64,000 bases of DNA from positions 18,631,139 to 18,695,138 of the forward strand of contig CM051512.1 in assembly GCA_028015205.1 (NCBI GenBank). The letters run 5' to 3'. The stretch comes from Mytilisepta virgata. Lineage: Eukaryota; Mollusca; Bivalvia; Mytilida; Mytilidae. Positions 11,437-24,372 of this stretch are shown here, in pieces; within the stretch, counting starts at the first letter, position 1, and the number at the start of each line of letters is the position of its first letter. A model generated the notes under the pieces. It had not been told where the DNA came from and did no database searches. It saw only the letters and a program-made list of their open reading frames with translations. A program made the translations under genes and the position numbers.

Positions 11437-14400
11437 CTGATAAAGAAGATCATTTTACGAAATGAAATTCAACAACTTGAATTAAAACATTTTAAAGCAA
11501 TCACATTGAAAATTTCTTTAAAATTCTTTTCTGGATTCATTATTTCACAGTTTTCCTCAATTTTTCTGTAGGGTAGTGGAACTTAAAATTTTCAATGAAA
11601 TATTATTTCATATTGTGATTTTCATAAAAAAAATTTCAAAATCATGAATATCAGTATCATCAAAACAACAATCGTACTGTATCACGAATTGGTACCCTTG
11701 GAAATAAATGAATTTACAGTAGTTTAAATTTACATACAAAGAGTAACAAATAAAATAGCTGATAATATTTAATATCAAAAGCTTTCATCACTTCTACTTC
11801 CATTAATTACATTCTTCTACACTAATTGTTTTTCATGAGACATCCTAAAATATTTATTTATAAAATTTCATAATTATGCAAAAATTACTTACACTTGTAA
11901 TAATAGATAAATACCAACTAAATAAAAACAGAACAACTTGTCTCTTTCAAATTATTTACCACAGTATAATAATCATACTTCCACAAAATGGCTAAGTCAA
12001 TAAATCTGGTATTTTGATGTAAATTTTTCTCTCATTAATAAATGCTACATTGTCAAAAACAATCTGACCATTAATCTGTTAATCTCATTTTGTAAATCCA
12101 ATATATATTGATTGTTGTTTTTTTATACCGGTACCTAATTTACAAGTTTAGAAGACATGGTTTGGTGTACAAAGGGAAGTAACTCAATAACTGCTATGGA
12201 AACACCCTAGACATTAAATATTTCTGGATAAAATAATAATAATATTGTTTTATGTTTATCATTGATCAGAAACGAAAACTTGGCAGAACTCGTGTCAATA
12301 CCATGCACCTTCACCCCATAAATACTTGTTTTAAAAAATAATTCTAAGTTGGATAGAAAATATATAAATTCCTAACAAATTGATCAGTCTAACAATACTG
12401 TCATGTCATAAATATGTTTTTTTTTTTCAAAAAACAAATCTGTTTTATTTTGGAATTAATTTTATCACAAGTTTGTAAATTTAAAATTAATCATAAATTT
12501 ATGACAGATTCACTGTTCTAAAATGATTTTAGTATCTTCCAATTTACTGGTGAGCTGAGGACCATATGCTATGAAGAGGAATGTTTTCATAAAATGTGAA
12601 CACCGGAAAGTTAAAAAAGTTCTTTTTATGATTAAATTCCTAACAACTAAAGTATTTCTTAACATTTGTTACTACATGAACTACTAAAGAATTAATAAAG
12701 AATAGCTACTTATCTAATGTGACATTTAAAATCTCTTGTTAAGAAGTAATGTAGGAGACGTTCATTGTTCCAAGTTTTATGACGTAACTAAATATTTTCA
12801 AAATTATGAAGACTCCAATAAATGCCTCATATCATAACAATTACTTTTATTAACATCTATGCAAAGTTTAAACAGAGTTTTCTGTACTGGTCAACATCAC
12901 TACTCAACTAGAACAAATATGCAAATTTTATAAAGGATCCTGCACAAATTCCTCATACAATTTCAAAATATTTTGTAAAAATTTGGACCAATTATGAAAT
13001 GAGCTGCTATCTGACACCAGGGTTTTCAATATTCATTAAAATCTATTCACATGGAAATCCCCTTTTCTCTCAATCAAGGGCCATTACTCTGCAACAATAA
13101 AAATCGAAATTGAATGCCTTTCTCAATTTTTAGTATGGAAAGTACTCAAAGTCCCATTTTTCTCTCAGTGAAGGTGAATAACTTTGAAACAACACTAGCG
13201 ATTTCAAACTGGACTTTCATTTTAAAACTAGAAACAACATATTGATTATCCAGATTGATCTTTCTCAACTTCACCTCAGAGAAACTGTTTGGAGCTGCAT
13301 GCACATCAAAAATTGCCAATTTAATGATAAAAACATTTTCCTTTGAAAAATCAGGTTAATATTCATATATCATAATCTTATTTCATATTTTTGGACTCAA
13401 ATTGACAGCTCATTCCTTCAAAATTCAGTTAACGAGGACCAAGACAAAATCATTTTGAATCAATACTATTTTGTCCATACATCTACATTAAAAGTATGCA
13501 CTTTCACTTTGATTAACCCGAAAACTTACCACAAAAGCCATCACCATAGTCTCAAAATATTCAATGATGGAAATGTTAATTTTTTAACATATTTTTAGGT
13601 ATATCCAAGGAAAACAGTTTCAAAACAATATTTCCATGTACTATATGCAATTCAATTATGTTAATATGTTTCTATTTGCAATTAAAATCATATCAGGTGT
13701 ACTGGTGCTGGGTGTTAACATGGGATATACAAACTGGAACTCGAATGAATTTTGCTGAAAAGCTTATGTACAGTCAGAAAATGACAAAACTAATTAAATT
13801 TACTTCGTTCCAAATTCAGACAATTATTCTGATATCAAAGTTATATGAAATTTTCACAAAATGTTAAGATTCTGAAAAAAATACCCTTTGGTATCACCCA
13901 TAAAAGTTCCCAATTCATCAAAGAGAAGGTTAAAAAGTAATTCAAAATGAAAGAAATTTGATAAATACATATTAAATAAGTATCTTTAAAGGTCTAACAT
14001 TGAATGGTATATTATGAGTATTTGTATATCAGATTGACCATGAAAACTGATTTTCAAACAATTATCTATTTTGTATACAAACTAATCTCTATACTTACTA
14101 AACAGCACTGAGAATATAGTGTATACTGAGGATTCATTCTATTCAGTTGTTTTTTTTTTTTCAGTTAGCGAAAAGTTAATCTTGATGGGAATTACCCAAA
14201 AATTGGTCTGAATTTGCCCAATGTATTTTTTACAGAATTTTCCATTTTTTAGTAACAAAGCCATACAGATTGCAGTTTTGGATCTAAAAACATAATTTTG
14301 AAAAGAGACCACCAAAGGAACATTCCAATTTCACCAGAGATGAAAGTGGTATTTGAAGAAAAACACAGGAATCTTGCCCCTGCAACTACCGTGGATGTAT

Positions 14401-14640
14401 TGTTCATTCCATACAGTATGCATTAATTGTCCACGATCATTGATATATTGACGATTTTACCGATCTTCTCTGGAAACATTTTTTTTCACAAAAGATGACA
14501 ATCTACAATTTGAAACGTTGACTTATACGAAATTATCAAAGTTGACCGATTGATTATTAGTAACTATCAGATGGTAATTATTACATCCATATCAGAAAGA
14601 GATCTTGTTGATGATATATGAATATTAACCCTGCTTTGTA
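11437..14640. other. Intronic or intergenic stretch, no gene seen
   Basis: AT-rich sequence with many stops in all frames. A consensus donor (GTGGTAAGT) on the minus strand near 13527 has no convincing exon. The region 12890-13250 has repeat-like wording but I could not define ends. Confidence 0.5.
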
Positions 14641-14990
14641 AGTCAACATGTAGGCCATGCTTACCCTTCAAGAGCACCTGATGTCACCCCCTTTTTTTTT
14701 GAGGTTCACATTGCTAGTACTTTAGTTTTGTCTCATCTTGTTTTAAATTTCTTTAGTTTACTATGTATTTTATTGCTTTCGGATGTATAGTTTTTTAGTG
14801 CTTGTTCGCCTTATCTAATTCATTGCAGGTGTCATTAACGGGGCATGACATGCCAACCCTTCCAGAGCACCTGATGTCACTCTTTCCCTTGGATTTCGAA
14901 TTTATGGATTTTTCCCACTGCTTTGTCGCTTCGTATTCTTTTGCCGATATTTTGTACCAGATCAAGACACTGATTTGGATTTTTAATGTG
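14640..14990 (+). repeat. Dispersed repeat, 'gagcacctgatgtcac' family
   Basis: The words 'ttcaagagcacctgatgtcac' and 'ttccagagcacctgatgtcac' occur about 200 bp apart, with 'agttttgtctcatcttg' and 'tttccctttgatttcga'-like text between or after. A second copy at 38770-39200 is interrupted by a MITE, and a fragment with 'gatttttccccacggttttg' is at 55560-55640. Confidence 0.55.
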
Positions 14991-14992
14991 TA

Positions 14993-15207
14993 GTTCTTTA
15001 GGCAACAGTCCCCAGAAAGATATGTCACCCTACCTGGACACATTACTTTTACAATGACTCCAAGCCAACCAGTCTTTTCTCTTACTCCTAAATGGCCCAA
15101 GCTTAGAAAAAGCAGGAGATACCACTTGTAGTCTACAGTTTGACCCAAATGGAGATCCAACCCATGACCTCCCACACTCCAGGGGAACATGTTACCAAGA
15201 GCCACTG
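14993..15207 (-). mobile_element. tRNA-derived SINE, second family
   Basis: On the minus strand the head reads agtggctcttggtaacatg, then cctggagtgtgggaggtcat and gggttggatctcc. These are a decayed A box and a near-consensus B box. The body continues with ttgggtcaaactgtagacta and gactggttggcttggagtca. A 140-residue reading frame across it is an artefact of the repeat. Confidence 0.65.
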
Positions 15208-15239
15208 AAGAGATCAATTACAAGATGAAGAACAACAAC

Positions 15240-16050
15240 AAAAGTTGCATTGGTCAATTTTTATTTGTTTTGTATTTTTCATTTTCCTGTTTTTTTGTAT
15301 TGGGTTTCATATGAGAAGATTAAAATGTTAAAGTTTACAGTTGACAAACAATTCGCACAGGTGTGCTAAAAATAAGCTTAATAGGAATAATAACTAGGAG
15401 GGATTAGCGCATTACTAACACCCTAAAATCTGATGTAACTGTTTACATGGGGGTGAGAGCATGTAAAATTCATGCCTCTTGGGCACAATAAAAATATAGT
15501 TTAAGCCTTGATTATGTAACACCTCCATTGTACTCCAGATTTAATTGCTACAGATTATAAAAGTTTATAAGGATAATAATCTATTTTAATATGGTTATAA
15601 TGGTAAAAAATAACCATACTTCAACATGATTAAATTTCAGAAATGCATTCAATGTAAATGAAAATGAACACAGTATCTATACTATATGTGTATTAGATAT
15701 TCAATGTTTTTTTTAATTGCATAATGCAAAAACCAAAAATGGCAAAATGAGCAAATATAAAATCAAGTCTTTTCACAAGTTAACTAACAACTGCTTTTTG
15801 ATGCTGTACCAACATTTTCTTTCATACTGAAATCATCTGTTAAAATCTGATTTTGCTGCACATGTTACTTCTGACATTGTAAAAGAGTTGACATGTTTTT
15901 CTAATGAAAATTAACATCAACCTTTTGTCATGTAGGAAAATATAATGAATGAAGAACTAAATGTGGTTCAATATATCAAATTACACCCACTCTGTTCTAG
16001 TCTGTACAGAGGTTTTTGCTAGAAAAAAATGTGGTACGGCAAATACCATG
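15240..16050. other. No gene or defined repeat seen
   Basis: AT-rich, many stops; no splice-bounded open block found on either strand. Confidence 0.5.
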
Positions 16051-16231
16051 TACAGTCAAACCTGTGTACAAAGGACACCCACAGGACCAAAGAAATGTGC
16101 CCTTTATGAGCATGTGTCCTCCATACACATGTTAATTATACAACTTTTGTTCATAAAGGGGACATTTTCACAGTGTCCTTTATAGACAGTGATTTGCCAT
16201 AGAGGTGCCCTTTACAGCCGGTTTAACTGTA
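16051..16231. mobile_element. TA-flanked MITE, TACAGTCAAACCTG family, copy 2
   Basis: The left end TACAGTCAAACCTGTGTA and right end CCGGTTTAACTGTA are inverted. The interior has 'gtgccctttatgagc' and 'gtcctttatagacagtgatt', shared with 5480-5710. Confidence 0.8.
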
Positions 16232-16580
16232 CTTATATCATGATCAGGATGGATATTTGCAGAAAATACTAGTCAAGAGACATTAATTTATCCCGAGATA
16301 CCAGGAACATTTAGTCTCAAGACTAATATTTTTCGCCAATATCGCAAGCACTCATGATATATATGTTAAATTACACAGAATATCATTTACTAAAATATTG
16401 CGATCATAAATATGTTACAAGTGTCTCAATAACGAGAATTTTTTACCAAATACTCTCTGCAGAGGGTAAAACAGGACAAATTCACGTGACAAATATCCCA
16501 TTTGTGAATGTCTTCACTTGAATGAAGGGAAAATGAGATGACATGTGAAAAACATCCTGACTATCAACCAATAAAAAAAA

Positions 16581-16679
16581 ATGGGTTTTTTCATATCATA
16601 TCTCAATCAACCCCAAGTTAACAATATCACCCTGAGGGCTTGTTGGATTGATATCGGGTATGATATGAAAAAAAACCAT
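16581..16679. mobile_element. Small foldback, arms of about 30-35 bp
   Basis: 'atgggttttttcatatcata' pairs with 'tatgatatgaaaaaaaacca', and the arms extend into 'tcaatcaa'/'ttggattga'. No ORF. Confidence 0.6.
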
Positions 16680-17748
16680 ATCATATTCTCTTTATTATAT
16701 ATTGTTTATTTTGAAGCCAGTTGTACATTCATTCACATGATTCTTTAGTAGTATCATATGAGTTTCCCAGCGGGATGATATAGATATCATCTTGATGGGT
16801 TAATGTGGCAAGTTCACTTCCGGCTGTATCATATGGGCAATACTACCTGTATCAACACTAAACATATGATAAATAAGATGTAATTGTTTACAAATATACT
16901 GCTGTAATACTTAAAAACTTTAAAAAGTATATACAAACTTGTTATAGCGTAGATGTTTAACAACAATACACGACATCAAAGTTTACTTATAATATACTTT
17001 CTACCTATATCCACAAATTTAAAAACAAAATGTCAAAATGTATCAGTGTTACATTTATAAAAAGAATACTTATCTTACCTCTTTAGTCTTATTGTTCTGT
17101 TTACTTTATGACAAAATTAAAGCTCCATATGTATTTTTTAAACCTCGGCAAATCACAAAGAAATGAAAGAAAATTAACTGTACTCGGCTAAATGACGCTA
17201 AACAAAGTCTGATAAAGAAATGTTGAGTTTATCTTTCAGCCCATTCAACCTAAGCTAGATAATTCTCCTGTCAGTATATTATATGTATTTACATAACTGT
17301 TAGCTTGGGTTTTTTTTACAAGGCATTATTGAAAATGTACTACTTTAATTGTGACGTTTCAAAAAATTCAAATGACGATTTAAACAATTATGTTTTACGA
17401 TTAGATAAAGATGATTTTTTTAAGTAATGTCTAGGTCGTTTTGGTGATTTAAATGGATTTAAATGTTTATAAGCATTATCTCTATGGGATGGAATCGCTC
17501 GTGTAGAACTGATTCATTAATAAAAACCAATGAGCTATCAATAATCCTATAGAATTTAGTAACTACAAAGTACACTGTAAGGGAGGTAACTCTAATCTTG
17601 ATAAATTAATTCTACATTTCTGTTATATGCATGTTACTATGAGTAACTAGGAGTAACAGATAAACCAAAACACATATACACTTTTCCCCCTGATTTCTTT
17701 TGAAATATATCGGAAATTCTACTATTCTGTTGATAACAAATACGTACT

Positions 17749-18650
17749 AGAGGATATGAGCCTGTATGGCTCACCTTGATTTCATTTCAATCCCACATGG
17801 TCCTATATTACACTATGGGACATCAGATATAATTTTGAAAGATTACTTCTTAAGGAGCATTGCTGTCAAATTTGATTCCAATTGGCTAAGTGATTTCACA
17901 CAATAAGGATTTTAAATGACTTTTCCCTTAGGGTCTAATATTCATGGGTGAAAGTACAAAATGTGCCAAAAACTGGCAATTAGGAAGAATCCAATATTTC
18001 TATATAGTAATATATATAAATTTTTAAATGGTCAAAATCCAGAAATCTGGCATTTGCCAGAAAACTTACAGACTTGAATATGAAACTAAATTTGGTTTTT
18101 GCAACCATATTGGTTGACATTCTTGATCATTAGATATACAGTTAACTCGTGAATATGTATATCTAATGATCACATTCATTTTTGGAAGTGGTAAATTACT
18201 CCCTTTTTTGTTGAACTTCATCTGCCTTGAGTTTTCTTGTGGTCCAAAAGACTTTATGATGACAAGAGTCGACTTATTTTGAAAGGAGACACCCCCCCCC
18301 ACCCCAAGGACCTTTTCACCAAATTTAACTCTCAACTGGCAAAGCAGTTTCAGAGGAGATGATTTTAAAACAATTTTTGGTTGATCTCTATATTTAGTAA
18401 CAGCAGCCATATTCGTAAGAGGTTTGGACTCTCTAAAATCTGTTGCATAACTTTACACCAATATGTTCAGGACAGGTGTTTGAAATTTTGCCAAAACTTT
18501 GAAACTTACAATGTACATATAACACCGAATGTTAAAATGAGACCAATCCATTGACCATTTCATCAAAGATTGGTTTCAACTAGCCTAGTGGCTTCAGATG
18601 AGAATTGTAAAGGAAATTTTATGACAACAGATGATGGATACTGGACAACA
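17749..18650 (+). repeat. CAGGTGAGC-family element, decayed copy
   Basis: It starts with gagcctgtatggctcacctt. Diverged modules ('caattggctaagtgatttca', 'gcagccatattcg') follow. A palindromic 'agatatacagttaactcgtg...tatatctaatgatca' segment lies near 18130-18170. The distal end is unclear. Confidence 0.5.
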
Positions 18651-18789
18651 ACATGGTTCATACAGACTCTTTAACTTCAAATTCCATGACATTTTAAGAC
18701 ATTTTCATTTCTTTTCCATAATAACGGGCATATAAAAATTATGGAAATATTTTAATCAAGTGATAAAATATTCAAAATACATAAATAAA

Positions 18790-18975
18790 ATCAAACTAGT
18801 ATATAAAGGGCACCAAAAGAGAGAAGAGAAAAAATACCTTTTATGAGCAATACTGGTGCCTTTTATAGGGGTCAATTTTACCAACATTGTTCATGACGAG
18901 GACATTTTACAATTTTTTCTTTATAGAAAGTGATTTGCTGTTTGGAAGTACCCTTCGAAGTAAGTTTGATTGTAA
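18790..18975. mobile_element. Decayed third copy of the ACAGTCAAACC MITE
   Basis: It shares 'ataaagggcaccaa', 'ttcatgacgaggacatttt' and 'agaaagtgatttgctg' with 5480-5710 and 16051-16231. The ends are badly eroded. Confidence 0.55.
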
Positions 18976-19951
18976 ATTGTTTTACTTTTGTTTTTCCTAA
19001 AATTAAACAGACATCAAAACTTACACATACAATAGTTGTGCAAGTCTTGATGATGAAACAATGATGTTTCTTCGAAGACAAAAAAAAATTAATTCTACAC
19101 AATGATATCTAAACATTAAGGACAGTGAAATCAATTTTTTCTATAGGGCAGATAACATGTGTAATTCAAATTTTGAAAATCTAACTCAATTACTCACAAT
19201 CCCCAAAATGTAAACAATTGCTGAGATTATTAATTCTGTGCAATAATTCAAAACTTAAAACCTGCAGAACTTATTATCTCCAACATTGTGAAGACGTAGT
19301 AAAATAATTTAATCAATTTCAAAATGAGATCAAATTTTCTAATAATGTTCTCTTTGTATTACAATGCTTAAATGTTAAAATGTCTTTATTTTTTCGTGAA
19401 AAAATGTCCTTAGGAATTTTTGTAACTGCTTAATAATTAAAAGTATTAATGATCTTTTAGAATTCACCAAATAAAAAAGCTAAAATATAAAATTACAGAA
19501 GAAAAAATTATGGTCAAATAATTTCTCAAGCTTAAATATGTGTAGGTACCTTGAAAACTTATGTAAATTAACAAGATCATTAGAGTTATCTCCCTTCAAA
19601 TATGATAATTCATAAGCACATTAGATTAATCTCTCTTTATATATATTTGACTTGCAGAATTGTACCTGCACCTTTCTTCAACCTTTTACAAAAGAAAAGA
19701 ACTTTTTATTTAAATTGATAAATAAAATAAGGAATTTAACAGCTTCAATAATTTTCAAGTTCAAATGGACCTCCAGAAATAAACACAGTAAACAAATTTC
19801 TCTTTTCAGTTGAATACTATAGACATTGTGAAGTTTCTAACCAGACCAGAATTTCTGCCTTATTATTCAAAATAAATAAAACTCTGTAAATTTGAACATA
19901 CTTTAGTTGAATATATTATGTGAATTAGGTTTTTAGTGCCAAAATAAAAAA

Positions 19952-21934
19952 ACAAGAGGCTGTCGAATGACAGCAAACCGGATTTTCCTGCATGGAAATG
20001 ATGTTTGCAAATCTGGATTCCCAAACAGGATAAAGTAAAGAAATATAAATGAATTTTTTTAGGGTTTTGTAGGGTTCAGAAATGGAAAGGCAAAAATCAA
20101 TCTTGATCTCCTATTTATAGTAAGTGACAAATATTGGAATTTTTGAGAGTATATAAGTACACACACATTTGTTAAGCAGGGGTTGGTAGGCAGAAATCAT
20201 GAAGTCAATAATGAAAGAAATACGCCAATTTTTTTAGAACCATAACTCCTGAACGGTGAAAGTGAAAATCGTCAATATCGGAACGGTGAAAGTGAAAATC
20301 GTCAATATCGAACTCCATTTTGTCATCAGTAACAACATATTAAAATTTGAAAAGCTTTGGTTGAACAGTTCATAAGTTATCACACGGACACCACTGGAAA
20401 AGCCATTTTTCAATCTTTCAAGAACCATAACTCTTGAACGGTGAAAGTGAAAATCGTCAATATCGAACTTGACCTCCATTTTGTCATCAGTAACAACATA
20501 TTAAAATTTGAAAAGCTTTGGTTGAACAGTTCATAAGTTATCACACGGACACCACTGGAAAAGCCATTTTTCAATCTTTCAAGAACCAATACTCTTGAAT
20601 GGTGAAAGTGAAAATCGTCAATATCGAACTTGACCTCCATTTTGTCATCAGTAACAACATATTAAAATTTGAAAAGCTTTGGTTGAACAGTTCATAAGTT
20701 ATCACACGGACACCACTGGGAAAGCCATTTTTCAATATTTCAAGAACCATAACTCCTGAACGGTGAAAGTGAAAATCGTCAATATCGAACTTGACCTCCA
20801 TTTTGTCATCAGTAACAACATATTAAAATTTTAAAAGCTTTGGTTGAACAGTTCATAAGTTATCACACGGACACCACTGGAAAAGCCATTTTTCAATCTT
20901 TCAAGAACCATAACTCTTGAACGGTGAAAGTGAAAATCGTCAATATCGAACTTGACCTCCATTTTGTCATCAGTAACAACATATTAAAATTTGAAAAGCT
21001 TTGGTTGAACAGTTCATAAGTTATCACACGGACACCACTGGAAAAGCCATTTTTCAATCTTTCAAGAACCATAACTCTTGAATGGTGAAAGTGAAAATCG
21101 TCAATATCGAACTTGACCTCCATTTTGTCATCAGTAACAACATATTAAAATTTGAAAAGCTTTGGTTGAACAGTTCATAAGTTATCACACGGACACCACT
21201 GGGAAAGCCATTTTTCAATATTTCAAGAACCATAACTCCTGAACGGTGAAAGTGAAAATCGTCAATATTGAACTTGACCTCCATTTTGTCATCAGTAACA
21301 ACATATTAAAATTTTAAAAGCTTTGGTTGAACAGTTCATAAGTTATCACACGGACACCACTGGAAAAGCCATTTTTCAATCTTTCAAGAACCATAACTCT
21401 TGAATGGTGAAAGTGAAAATCGTCAATATCGAACTTGACCTCCATTTTGTCATCAGTAACAACATATTAAAATTTGAAAAGCTTTGGTTGAACAGTTCAT
21501 AAGTTATCACACGGACACCACTGGGAAAGCCATTTTTCAATCTTTCAAGACCCATAACTCCTGAACGGTGAAAGTGAAAATCGTCAATATCGAACTTGAC
21601 CTCCATTTTGTCATCAGTAACAACATATTAAAATTTGAAAAGCTTTGGTTGAACAGTTCATAAGTTATCACACGGACACCACTGGAAAAGTCATTTTTCA
21701 ATCTTTCAAGAACCATAACTCTTGAACGGTGAAAGTGAAAATCGTCAATATCGAACTTGACCTCCATTTTGTCATCAGTAACAACATATTAAAATTTGAA
21801 AAGCTTTGGTTGAACAGTTCATAAGTTATTGCACGGACACTGTTTGGCAGCCGCCCGTCCGCCCGGCCGCCCGCCCGCCGTACATCACCAATTTAATAAC
21901 CGATATTTTCCTATGAAAATCTGGTTAATTACAT
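19952..21934 (+). repeat. Dispersed element containing a ten-copy 161-bp tandem array
   Basis: The element opens with acaagaggctgtcgaatgac, a head seen alone at several other sites. It closes with a CG-rich cgcccgtccgcccggccgcc block and 'gaaaatctggttaatt'. Between them, cataactc starts monomers at 20241, 20426, 20587, 20748, 20909, 21070, 21231, 21392, 21553 and 21714. The spacing is 161 bp except for the first, where a 30-bp block is duplicated. Each monomer yields an identical-looking 76-residue frame on the minus strand that crosses monomer borders. I regard this as non-coding. Confidence 0.9.
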
Positions 21935-22892
21935 TATTTTTTTTTCGTTTTCAAAGTCAACCTCAAAAGTTTTTGTAGATTTAATATAATTTCCCTTCTG
22001 TTAATAACTGGCAATCATAAATTTTCAGTTGTAATGATTAATTTTTTCAATAGTTCATGCAATTCAGTCATGTCAATTCATAGCTTTTTATCATATTAAA
22101 AAACAAGAAACCAAGTGACATGAAACTGAATTCTCAGTCTTAACTACCTGCCTGCTCAGCTGCCCAGTCATTAACTGTTCCCACCATTATAATTATTATG
22201 TTATGTTTAATGGTACCCTGTTAAACTTACATTCGTACCATAAAATATGCATGGACTTTCATTAATATCTAAGATGTTTCCACAGTCATTGTATATGACT
22301 TGTAAATTCTTAGATTTCGGTCTGATTTCATAAAACTTGTCAAATGGAGATTTTCCTCAAATCCTTGACTTTTTACTTAGCTGAGAAATTCTAAGCAATA
22401 TGATTGGTTAGTATCTCGGCAGAGTACATGTTGAAGAAATCATCAAATTTGAGATGTTTTACATAACCGGGGCGGGAACTGTTACAGAAAACAATGGATG
22501 GACAATCAAACAACTGAACAAAATGTTAACTTAAGATACTAATTAATGAGACAATACAACTTATATATATATGTCAATAATTTTTCAGTTTTTCTGGACT
22601 AAATGAAAAGCAGAGTTATTTCCCTTTCATCTTATACCATTCATTTTAATATTCTTCATAGATTTTATACAAATGAGATACAAAATTCTGTTGCTATCAA
22701 TGAATATCATAATTTCCCTTGAAATCAATATCAGGAAATATTGCTGAATTCGTGGTAAAGGATGGTTGAATTAAATATGGAAACATGTTAATACAAAGAC
22801 ATCAAGCTGTCTGGGGTTTGCACTTAAATGTCAACATATGAACTTTAAGAGTTTTTGGGAGAACTTATTTTAATGAAACAGAAATTCTTTAC

Positions 22893-23066
22893 CATTTTTT
22901 ACAGTCATTCTCTTTTCTTTCTCGTCTTTTTCATCTCTGTCTTCATCTTCTGCCCTGCTTCCGCCCTGTAAAGACTGACTGGTAGTAGATGAACTTCTAC
23001 TTGATGGAAGGGACAGATAGTCTGGAATGGGTGCTGAACAGATAAGTCTTGTCTTCATGGTCTCAT
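22893..23066 (-). CDS. Phase-1 coding exon with Ser-rich then alternating acid/base segment
   Basis: This 174-nt exon begins after GTTTTTTTTCAG and ends at AATG|GTAAAG. It encodes 57 complete codons. A short ordered-looking start (ETMKTRLICSAPIPDYLSLP) is followed by a Ser/Thr-rich stretch (SSRSSSTTSQS). A Glu/Asp/Lys/Arg stretch (EDEDRDEKDEKEKR) then suggests a charged helix or coiled coil. An in-frame ATG lies at 23058. It would be the first usable start if the upstream exons are untranslated. Splicing to the exon at 10786-11436 makes G|TT (Val) and gives ...TVKNVPDPTPSWRES, in frame. Confidence 0.78.
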
Positions 23067-23089
23067 CTGAAAAAAAACAATGAATTTTT

Positions 23090-24233
23090 CAATGACCTTG
23101 ACCTTTGACCCTCAATTTTAATTGCACAGCTACCATTGAATTGAATTCAAGTTATGCTCTAAACATCTCTGACAATATCAGACCATTATTTTCTGTAAAT
23201 AATCTTTCAATCGTAAAACTCCTATAAGGGGTCAATTGACGATTTTGGTCATGTTGACTTATCTGTAGATCTTACTTTGCTGAACATTTTTGCTGTTTAC
23301 AGTTTGTTTTTATCTATAATAATAATATTCAAGTTAATAACCTAAAACTGCAAAATTTCCTTAAAATTAACAATTTAGGGCAATAACCCAAAGGGTTGAC
23401 CGATTCATCTGAAAATTTCATAACAGGTAGATCTTGACCTAATGAACATTTTTACTACATGTCAGTTTTGCTCTAACTACTTTAGTTTTTGAGATATGAG
23501 CCAAAAAGTGCATTTTCACTTATGTTCTATTTTTAATGAAGGCAGCCAAGTTTCTCTATGGACAAGAAAATTAAACAAATAATTTATACTAGATACCCTA
23601 AGGATCTTCCAGCCTTAGTTTGGCTGAAATTGATTCTGTAGTTTCAGAGAAGATTTTCTTAAGTTTACAAAAAATGATGAAAAAATGTGAACAATTGTCT
23701 TTAAAGTGCAAAAACTCCTATAAGGGGTCAATTGACGATCTTGGTCATTTTACTTATTTGTAGATCTTACTTTGCTGAACATTTTTTGCTGCTTACAGTT
23801 TGTCTTTACCTATAATAATTTTCAACATAACAACCTAAAACTGCAAAATTTCCTTAAAATTAACAATTCATGGGCAATAACCCAACAAAGGGTTGACCAG
23901 TTCATCTGAAAATTTCATAGCAGGTAGATCTTGACTTAATGAACATTTTCATTCCGTCAGTTTTTGCTCTAAATGCTTTAGATTTTGAGATATAAGCAAA
24001 TAACTGCAGTTTACCTCATATGTTTTTATTTTTTGCCATGGCGGCCATGTTTCTCAACGGACAAGAAAATAAAACACAGACTTTATACTAGATACCCTAA
24101 GGATCATTCAGACTATAAGTATGGCTGTAATTGGTTTTAGAGAAGAAGATCTTTGAAAAAGTTTACGACAGACAACGGACATCAAGTGATGGCAAAAGCT
24201 CACATGTCCTTTTAGGACAGGTGAGCTAAAAAG
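23090..24233 (+). repeat. CAGGTGAGC-family element with two monomers of about 0.5 kb
   Basis: 'cctataaggggtcaattgac' occurs at 23221 and 23718, followed in both by 'gtagatcttactttgctgaa' and 'aacaattc...gggcaataaccca'. The right end is gtccttttaggacaggtgagctaaa. It lies immediately upstream of the coding exon at 22893-23066, inside the intron. Confidence 0.75.
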
Positions 24234-24372
24234 TCCGGAAAACTTAAGTGTGACTGACGGAGAGACAGAGTGCAAACCTATAGTCCCCTTCAGTGCTGCT
24301 GGTAGGCGAATAATAAAATATAGAGATTAAATCTATGTCAAGAGGAACTCCTAAAAAGCTTTTCAAATTTAA

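Noticed and set aside
14795..15217. 140-residue minus-strand frame, one of the longest in the window
   Set aside because: It spans a tRNA-derived SINE and an adjacent dispersed repeat; the composition follows the repeat, not a protein.
17080..17160. Minus-strand AAAGAG|GTAAGA donor
   Set aside because: All three frames before it contain stops. It could be an untranslated exon, but nothing supports that.
20234..21767. Series of near-identical 76-residue minus-strand frames
   Set aside because: They are the 161-bp monomer read in one frame, cross monomer borders, and have no start or splice context. The array is satellite-like DNA.
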